This document shows, one piece after another, positions 57,178 through 64,000 of a stretch of DNA of 64,000 bases. The stretch's first letter is position 1. Each line of letters starts with the position of its first letter. The position numbers and the translations under genes were made by a program. The stretch comes from Gymnopilus junonius. Taxonomy: Eukaryota > Basidiomycota > Agaricomycetes > Agaricales > Galerinaceae. Location: the NCBI GenBank assembly GCA_015501075.1, contig JADNYJ010000141.1, forward strand, positions 41,574-105,573. Direction: 5' to 3'. Under the pieces are notes generated by a model, which did no database searches, had not been told where the DNA came from, and saw only the letters and a program-made list of their open reading frames with translations.

Positions 57178-57490
57178 TGTTGGAAATTAGCGCAAAGTCT
57201 AACGGCTTCGAATCATCCTCAATGACAAGCAAACAACCCTTTTCGGGTCCGGTAATCACTGCTGATGATGATGACGATCGAAAAGTCATCGTGCAAACTG
57301 AACTTACATATAAGTGAGCATTGAAGTTTGAGGTTCCGTTTGCCTTTTCGACCTCCTTACTTTCTAATATGTCTTCTCGCTCAAACCAAAATCCAAGCTC
57401 ATCTTTATCTTCATCCAACAAACTGACATCATCTATGGGTGGAGAATGACCACGCAGAACCAACCAGCGCACTGAATTTGGATAGTAATG
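57178..57490 (-). pseudogene. Divergent family Y-like exon pair
   Basis: A minus-strand exon with NSVRWLVLRGHSPPID and DILESKEVEKANGTSNFNAH ends at a strong donor (TTATAT/GTAAGT). A second block has GCLLVIEDDSKPLDFALISN. Order and pattern (VRWxxL..., then GxLLxxx...IxxxS) follow the first two exons of Y2. No further exons were found, so it is a fragment. Confidence 0.3.
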
Positions 57491-59325
57491 GTAACCATGA
57501 ATCTAGGAACACTATACGACGTCAATCTGAACCTGAAATATGTGCATCGGGGCTCACTGCTAAAGCCAAAAGGATCCTTCCTGATCATTTTACCGACCTT
57601 AAACGGAATTGACTAGATTTAAAGAGTTGGTTAAAAAGAATTCCGTGAGTCAGCCTACAATCTGGCTTTGTATAGTAACTTGCATGTTCTGCCATGAGAA
57701 GCGTAGAACTTGTCCTCGAGTGAGAGATTTCTATGTTCCTTTCATTTGCTCAATCCCAGGGAATGACGGAGGACAGTCTAGTAGTGGACTCTGGCCCGAG
57801 CTGGCCGAGTCCTGATTAGATTAATATTAAATTTGGCTGTAGCTATATTTTTTTAATTTCCTTGACTCTTTGCTTCTGTTCCTATTTGTTTTTCTATCAC
57901 TTTTACCTTTGTAACCATCTATTAAAGTAAAGAGAATTCCTCACTTGCTTAGCTTGTTTTTTTTTTGTTTGTTTAGCTAGCACAGCATGTCGCTATGTAG
58001 ATCTAGACAGACACGGTCCAGTGACGAACAATCTCTAGCTTCCCAGACTCGAGCCAGAGCAGCCTGCCCCAACGGTGTTTTGCATGCATTGGTTGCTCTC
58101 AACCCACTTCTGTCCGAGCCAGGGTCTTAGCTTCCACCCAAACTGAAAATGAGCATGACAAACATGGCAATGGTGCAGATGAGGATGAAGACCAACTGGA
58201 TCATGTTGAAGTGGAGAGCAAAGCTTTGGAGTCAGGGTGCAAGATCAAAAAGTTAGAAAAAACAGCTTGAACAAAAGCAAGGGGGGTGGCTCAGAAGAGA
58301 GAGCATGTTAAATACTAGAAAAGGACGTGGAAAACTAGGCAATAATACCCGATATGGAGTCGAAGTTAACTGCACCGCAAATTGACCATTGTAGTACACC
58401 GCCATTTGCCTGAAATGTGACTGAGAGGTGAAATTCACATGAGATTGAGATATTTTTGGTATGTCGAAATTTGACGGACCGAACCTGGATGCCAGGAATG
58501 ATTCTGGGATTACAGCACGATGAATAGAGCTTTCGCTGAGGTCCATGCGGAATGAGACATTTTGCGAATGAGCTGCAAAACATGCGACATTAGTCAGCCA
58601 TGTTAGACTGTTCATATCATGGACTTTGTAATTTGCAGCACTCTCACAACCTTTTTTACATGTTATTTCCCTTTGTTTCCCTACGTTACTCAATGCCTTG
58701 ATTCGTGAGGGTAGGAAAGATCTGCCATATGGTGAATCACGGGTTGCATCTATGCTGATGGTGGGATGACTCTAATACAACTATTGGAGCATTATACACA
58801 AAATAGCAGATTTTATCTACGGGTTTTATACCTGCTTGGCTCTAGTTGTTTATCCAGCTTCAGTGACTAACGTCTGATTGATCAATGACACTCAATGCAC
58901 TTGGCGATTTAAGCCTGTTCAGCGGGCTCACCTGAGATCTGTGCATGGCCACAATACCTATCTATATGCATGTGGAGGGTGTCACGTGGGCAGTTGCAAG
59001 CACAGTAAGAATGAAGAGCAGATTAGGGACGACATTCAGGGAGGTTTGGAACTGGTCAAGCAGTGCGATTCATGGTGGCTGTTACACTTGTTAGTACAAT
59101 CTCTTCTATATCCCTGCAGGGTGCAAGATCTTTCAAAATGTGGCTTGAACTCTGTCTATGTTTCAGGCTATTCATTGACCATAGAATAGCAATTTGAACA
59201 CAACAGCTTCTATTGGATATGCAGCTAAATTAAAATGGAATAGTCAGGACTTAAGATAATGGAGATCTTCTACGAAAATGGTCTAAACTCTATAGTTGTC
59301 CAAGGTGATGCCAATTTTACTACAT
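57491..59325. other. No supported gene; transition into CpG-poor DNA
   Basis: The minus-strand frame at 58253-58693 (146 codons) has no recognisable domain and overlaps another frame. From about 58.7 kb CG dinucleotides become rare and TG/CA frequent. Confidence 0.4.
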
Positions 59326-60779
59326 TCAAGATGATGTCACTGCCGGGACTGCGATGGGCATTATGATTGGTCCTGAACCAGTGATAGCGACCTCCTGCAC
59401 CCCTGCAACCATGTTGTCAACACGTTGCTGCCATTCATCAGTGACAACCTCTTTGATCTCATATTCATCATCTGCACCATAAATCCCTCGATCAACCTTC
59501 AGAATTTCATTAAATGCCCTATAATTTTGACATCAGTCATGAGTAGTGGTTTTGCAAAAGAGAAAGGATAAGCCTGCGTACTTTGCTGCCTTGGTTTTAG
59601 AGAGTCCTGCTCTGTTCTGAATGAACTCAAGATGTCGGTCTATGAAATTCCACAGCTTTTCACTCCCATTGCACTCGACATAAATTGATCACTACAAAAA
59701 GGCTCAGAAAGCAGCACATGTTGAAGAGCAAAAGGGACTTGCCATGAGTGCAACCCATGCACAGAGTTGGACAGTGGGACAGCATGGGGTGCCATGGACA
59801 ATTAACTGAGCAAGCGCAAAGATATTGGTATTATTTCCGATACTGTCCCTGATCTATAAAACCAATTACTGGAGTCTTACAAGAAGCTATGACAGATGCC
59901 ACTTACCAATTTCTTGACTTTCACGTGGGCTTGAGTGAGGGAATAATTGACGACCCTGGTCATTTTCTCCCAGTTCGCATAGTCATGCTCGATGCCGGGC
60001 AGCAAATCAAAATGATACTTCTTCAAAATATCCTGTGCAAAGCTTCAAGTCACTGCCAAGCAGTATGATGGATACTCTACTCACAAGGACATGGTTTCGA
60101 GGGATATCACCTTTGTATGTGCTAATATTGACAGACAGCATCACTGCAATGCTATAGTTATTGATATTGGTCTGCACAATGATGCAAATCAGTTGAATGG
60201 TACCAAAAAAAGGTGCCAGATGACTCACTTTCAGGTCCTCGGATGGCATGTAAGGGGGAGCAGCCAATTGCAGAGTATCTAATTTATTTTCCACCACAAT
60301 TAACTGAATGAATAGCTTTGCCTGCTGCCCAAGCACAGAGTCCTGATCAAATATCAGCATGCAAAGAGAAAGACGAGTACCACAAGCACCTTTGACACAA
60401 ACACTTCTACATTGTTGCACTGTTCTGGTCTCAGCTTCTTTCTCACTGCGTATCACTTGCAAGCATCAAGGACATTGCCAACGGATTGAAGTGGGTGCTG
60501 CAGAACAGCTGAAGGGAGACCGTTGTCTGGTTCAGTGTCATTGCCATCTGTTGGCTCATCTGGATGGGTCCTCTTGCCAAGGACTGGTTCGGGAGCTGGA
60601 CTTGACCATGTCATAGCATCCTCCATGGCTTGTTCAGCGGGAGTGAGAAAATAATGCACACCCTCCCTCTGGAGGGGGCGGCGGGTAACAGCATTTAATG
60701 GACCAGGGGTTTCTGTAGAAGGCTCTATGTTTAATGTGGGAGAGAGAGGGGATGCCATGGCTGAGAGTCTGCTTGACAT
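59326..60779 (-). pseudogene. Relic of a multicopy Agaricomycete hypothetical gene
   Basis: Exons on the minus strand, from the start MSSRLSAMASPLSPTLNIEP: a first block with RRPLQREGVHYFLTPAEQAM and PVLGKRTHPDEP; YAVRKKLRPEQCNNVEVF; VLGQQAKLFIQLIVVENKLD; MLSVNISTYKGDIPRNHVL; YHFDLLPGIEHDYANWEKMT; NNTNIFALAQLIVHGTPCC; ECNGSEKLWNFIDRHLEFIQ; and a last block ending at TGA 59328-59326. Similar proteins are abundant and repeated in mushroom genomes. Two in-frame TGA codons occur (60455-60453 before YAVRKKL; 59691-59689 at an exon start) where Arg is expected from the pattern, consistent with CGA to TGA. One intron has a GC donor (ATG/GCAAGT). Function unknown. Confidence 0.6.
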
Positions 60780-61019
60780 TGAGAAGTCAGAGCTGCAGGT
60801 TTATATAAAGTTGCAGGATGACTCGAAATTGGGGCGTGACTCGATTGGTGAGTCAAGGAGGATGGAACTGACTCGAGACATCATGGACATGTAATCAAGC
60901 ACCAAGACCACACATGGATGCTGGACTTGTTTAGATCCAACAATAAATATAGGTTGCCAGAATAAATTCATTGTCAGAGAAAATATTTGATGTGTACATA
61001 CATGTATGCTCAGCACTAA

Positions 61020-64000
61020 CTATTGAAGACCCGTCTCCACAACAAATCTGAAATGCTGAGGCATGAGGGCTGGGGCGGAATCTGTGGTTTGATCCATTTC
61101 CTTGTTCAGTCTTGTTTGCTTGCCTTGCCCTGGCCGTGCATCATGTGTTGGCTTGCATTTCTTGACGAAATTTGCATCATCCACAATTTCCATGTCGAGA
61201 CCTGTTTTCGTGCTCAATCCCAACTCTGTCCCATCTGCAACTTTGGTTGACTCCAGTTTCTTTTGATCTGCACGAGCCTTCGCCGCTGCTTGTCTGACTT
61301 CCCAAAGGCCCTTTGCCATTTCAAAATGTTTTTCTTGTCGACCTTGATTCAGAAGAATAGGAGCGATGAGGGAACGAGGCAATACAGAGCGGAGAAGGTG
61401 CACATTATGAAACATGTGGGTATTGATAACAAATTTTTCAAGGGGCTTGTGTTCAATGCAATGCTTGATCACACCTGATTCTACATGCTCCTGCATCAAC
61501 AGTTGCTGGCCTGTTGCCCCGCATTTTGCCAGAGGACAATCATGCTGGACATTATATTGAAATTCTATGTCCTGAGTGAACACCAACTTCAGTTATATGT
61601 CTACCAGATCCAAGTGACTTCATACCAAGGGGGAAATAACAATGTATGTCCTTTCTTCTTGGCGTCGAGCTAACATCGGCATATTGAAGATTTCATGTCA
61701 TATTGAAAGGACTTGGAATATGTCAAGAATAATGACTGCACGTTTGCCATCATCAGTAGCAAGAATATCATCAATACGTCCCATGATAATTTGACTGGAC
61801 TAGACAGGCAAGAGGATGGACAACAATGGCTAAGGATGGTACAAGACTCAAGTACTCACATGTAAGGTTGATCTTGCAAAATCCATGATCCTTTGGAGCA
61901 TTTGTCCCCAGAATATGCAACAATATAATGACAAGCTGTCCACTGAGAATTCTGGTCTCTGATGTGTGATGAGAGCCTTCGACCCAGTCATCTGTGACCA
62001 GGAAACATATTTCAACCCTCCCTTCATTTATTTCCCTCTGTGCTTTTAATGGTTCAAGTCGGAAAGACCCTAGGTGTTATCAGTGGGATGGAATGGATTG
62101 TTAATTCATAGAATGAGCATACCATTCATTATCGGCTCTGAAGAAGTCCAGCCAACAAGAGCTTGAAGTGTTGGGTGGTCTTCCATAAGGTATGGATGGA
62201 TGATCCAGGCCGTTGCCATTCTTCATTGGCATGAGCAACCAGCCACCAGTCAGGCGGTGCTTTAATACTTCTTGCCTCCCATTTGAAAGCTGTATCTCGA
62301 CTTGGAGCAAGGTGGTTGAATAGATAGAACAGTATCTGAAATAGCATTGAAACATTCAAAACCTCTGTTGCTACCCCAACGATTGGACCAAATGACGAAT
62401 ATCATCTTTGAGGTGTGTGAGCAGGTAGAGTTTTATTTAGAGACCAACTTTGATGGATCGATTGTCGCAAAAGATCAAGCACGTTTGCCACACAGATATC
62501 AATATCAGACTGGAGGAAGAGTGTTCAGTCATGTTGGATGTGGATGCAATAGAAGTGTGATGGACAAGATACTCTTCCATATTCTATATTTCTGGCACCC
62601 ACAACAAGGCAGCAAATTCTCCAACTGCCTTGGTAAGAAGAAAGTTGGCATCAATAAGATTGTAGACATGGAAGACATTCACTTGGGCCAGTGTTTTGAA
62701 CTGCTGTCCAATGAGTGAATTTGCATATTGCATAATGTAGTTAGCCTGAATGGCATGAATAGAGAGCCCTGAGCACTCAGTTGACTGCAAACGAATAGTG
62801 TATGTCTTCCTTCTGCTGAGCTGTCCATGAAGTATGTGAACCATGCCAAAGATACTTCATGATCCCCAGCAAAATAGTGTGAAGGATCTCGACTGTGTGT
62901 CAATAGCAGGAAAGCCTGCTCAGGTTCAATCAACAAATGGTACTCCGGATGATGATTACATGCTTACCAGCAAGCGACAAGAATGGATTATAGATGTCCT
63001 TCTTGTTGTCCTTCACCCAATCAAGTAGTTCAGCTTGAATGTCAGCTGTGCTCTGTTCAGGATTATTCTTACGCATGTCCAGGCATGTTTGATAAGATCA
63101 TCAATCCAGAATTGAATGTAAGTGTCTTTGATGCCATTTTTTGTCTGCTTGTTCTGTACAGTTTGCCCATGCCTAAGCATGCCTTGGCAACCTGGGTCTC
63201 AATATCTGAAAGAATAGCACTTGCTGACCGAGCAATGCCAACCTTGAAATTAAGGCAAGTGAGTACAACTGAAACTTCAAAATCACTTGTTATAGAATAG
63301 TCTTACCTGAAAAAGTTCATGATACCCAACATCACTTTCTTTGATTTGTTGTGGTCCACCGATGAGACATTTTCAGCATGGATGATTTCCATTTGCTCCA
63401 ATGTGGCCACATACTTCACTCTGGGCAGGATTGTCACCAGGACCACAATTCACATATAGCTTGAAACAGGTCTGTACACCCGTTGAACCATGGCAAACCT
63501 TTACAGGCTGTTTGTGTGTCAACCTGGAGTCAAATACAATCAAATGAGACCAAGTATCACAGGTGACATGTATGAGGACACATACTCTATCACTTTCTTG
63601 ATGCCATGGAATTGTTTGGCTATGCTGGCAACAGGAGATATGGATACAAATGAACATGAAATTCTTGCTGTAAAAGTTTCCTGGGCAGGTTTCGATGACT
63701 GATATAGACATTCCAATGTTTATTCCAACTCTTTGAGCGATTTCCTGAAACATCATGCCAAAAATATCTATCCAGCTTGTGTAAAAGGATCACCTTCTGC
63801 CAAAGCATGATCTGGATTAGGCATGAGAGCAGATATCCAGATCAGTAGTAATTCCTATTTTATGATTAGAATGTTCTGCGGTGGACTGTGCACTAGGACC
63901 CACTATGCCATGCAGGGATCAGATTCTGTTCCATAAGATCATGAAATTGTAGCGCAGTTGGATGCATCTATCAGGAGCAGAGGGCTGTCAACAACACGAG
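61020..64000 (-). pseudogene. Large transposon-type multicopy ORF, decayed, 5' end outside window
   Basis: Coding blocks on the minus strand in this order: [20 protein letters not shown] at about 63780; LIVFDSRLTHKQPVKVCHG and YVNCGPGDNPAQSEVCGHIG at 63560-63380; several short blocks; a block at 62340-62130 with AFKWEARSIKAPPDWWLVAH; QIIMGRIDDILATDDGKRAV at about 61790; a last exon 61586-61020 starting with VFTQDIEFQYNVQHDCPLAK. I know these motifs as recurrent, many-copy mushroom ORFs associated with repetitive DNA, but cannot name the transposase family with certainty. A TGA at 61700-61698 sits where Arg precedes HEIFNMPML, and other blocks are separated by stops and missing splice sites. 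DNA here is CpG-poor. Confidence 0.5.

Noticed and set aside
58253..58693. 146-codon minus-strand frame as a gene
   Set aside because: No domain, no start context, overlapping frame in the same stretch, and CpG-poor decayed surroundings.
1..64000. CRISPR array, bacterial operon, prophage or riboswitch
   Set aside because: No regularly spaced repeats of that kind; genes are intron-containing and eukaryotic.

Overview
The window is nuclear DNA of a filamentous basidiomycete, most likely an Agaricomycete. The evidence is many short GT-AG introns of about 50-75 nt, an intron-split tRNA-Ala, cytosolic uS8 and Galpha genes with fungal architecture, and several gene families typical of mushroom genomes: CFEM, crinkler-like kinases, WD40 proteins with a shared C-terminal module, divergent Galpha-like genes and multicopy transposon-like ORFs. 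No organelle, bacterial or CRISPR signature was seen.

Layout. 0-19 kb is a conserved housekeeping block. It holds the 3' end of an unknown gene, a complete 8-exon heterotrimeric G protein alpha subunit, a 2.8 kb pyrimidine-rich gene-free stretch, a decayed Galpha-like gene, a small secreted protein gene (SSP-A), an RRP46-like exosome subunit, tRNA-Ala(CGC) and an 8-exon beta-carbonic anhydrase. 19-45 kb is an accessory region of gene birth and death. It holds a broken crinkler-kinase gene, three more secreted cysteine-rich genes (SSP-B, C, D), four copies of a WD40/C-terminal-module gene (two complete, one frameshifted, one with the WD40 part deleted), two partner hypothetical families (here X and Y), a second Galpha-like relic and a CFEM GPI-anchor protein. 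A conserved island (an unknown gene plus ribosomal protein uS8) sits inside this region, next to a LINE remnant and nested inverted-repeat transposons.

46.3-47.8 kb is a 1.45 kb transposon with terminal inverted repeats and a perfect 9-bp target duplication, and it carries a spliced gene. 48-56 kb returns to housekeeping genes: an isoprenylcysteine carboxyl methyltransferase and a 16-exon class II DAHP synthase (first step of the shikimate pathway) with unusually long introns. 57-64 kb is decayed multicopy transposon-type sequence, poor in CpG, with in-frame TGA codons where CGA is expected.

Functional links: Galpha and the CAAX methyltransferase both belong to membrane-anchored signalling. 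The secreted cysteine-rich proteins, the CFEM protein, the WD40 cluster and the crinkler relic form a fast-evolving block of the sort involved in environmental or non-self interaction. That role is inferred, not shown. The best candidate for something undescribed is the four-member SSP family with a shared cysteine spacing, a shared intron position and, in two members, a conserved palindromic promoter element.
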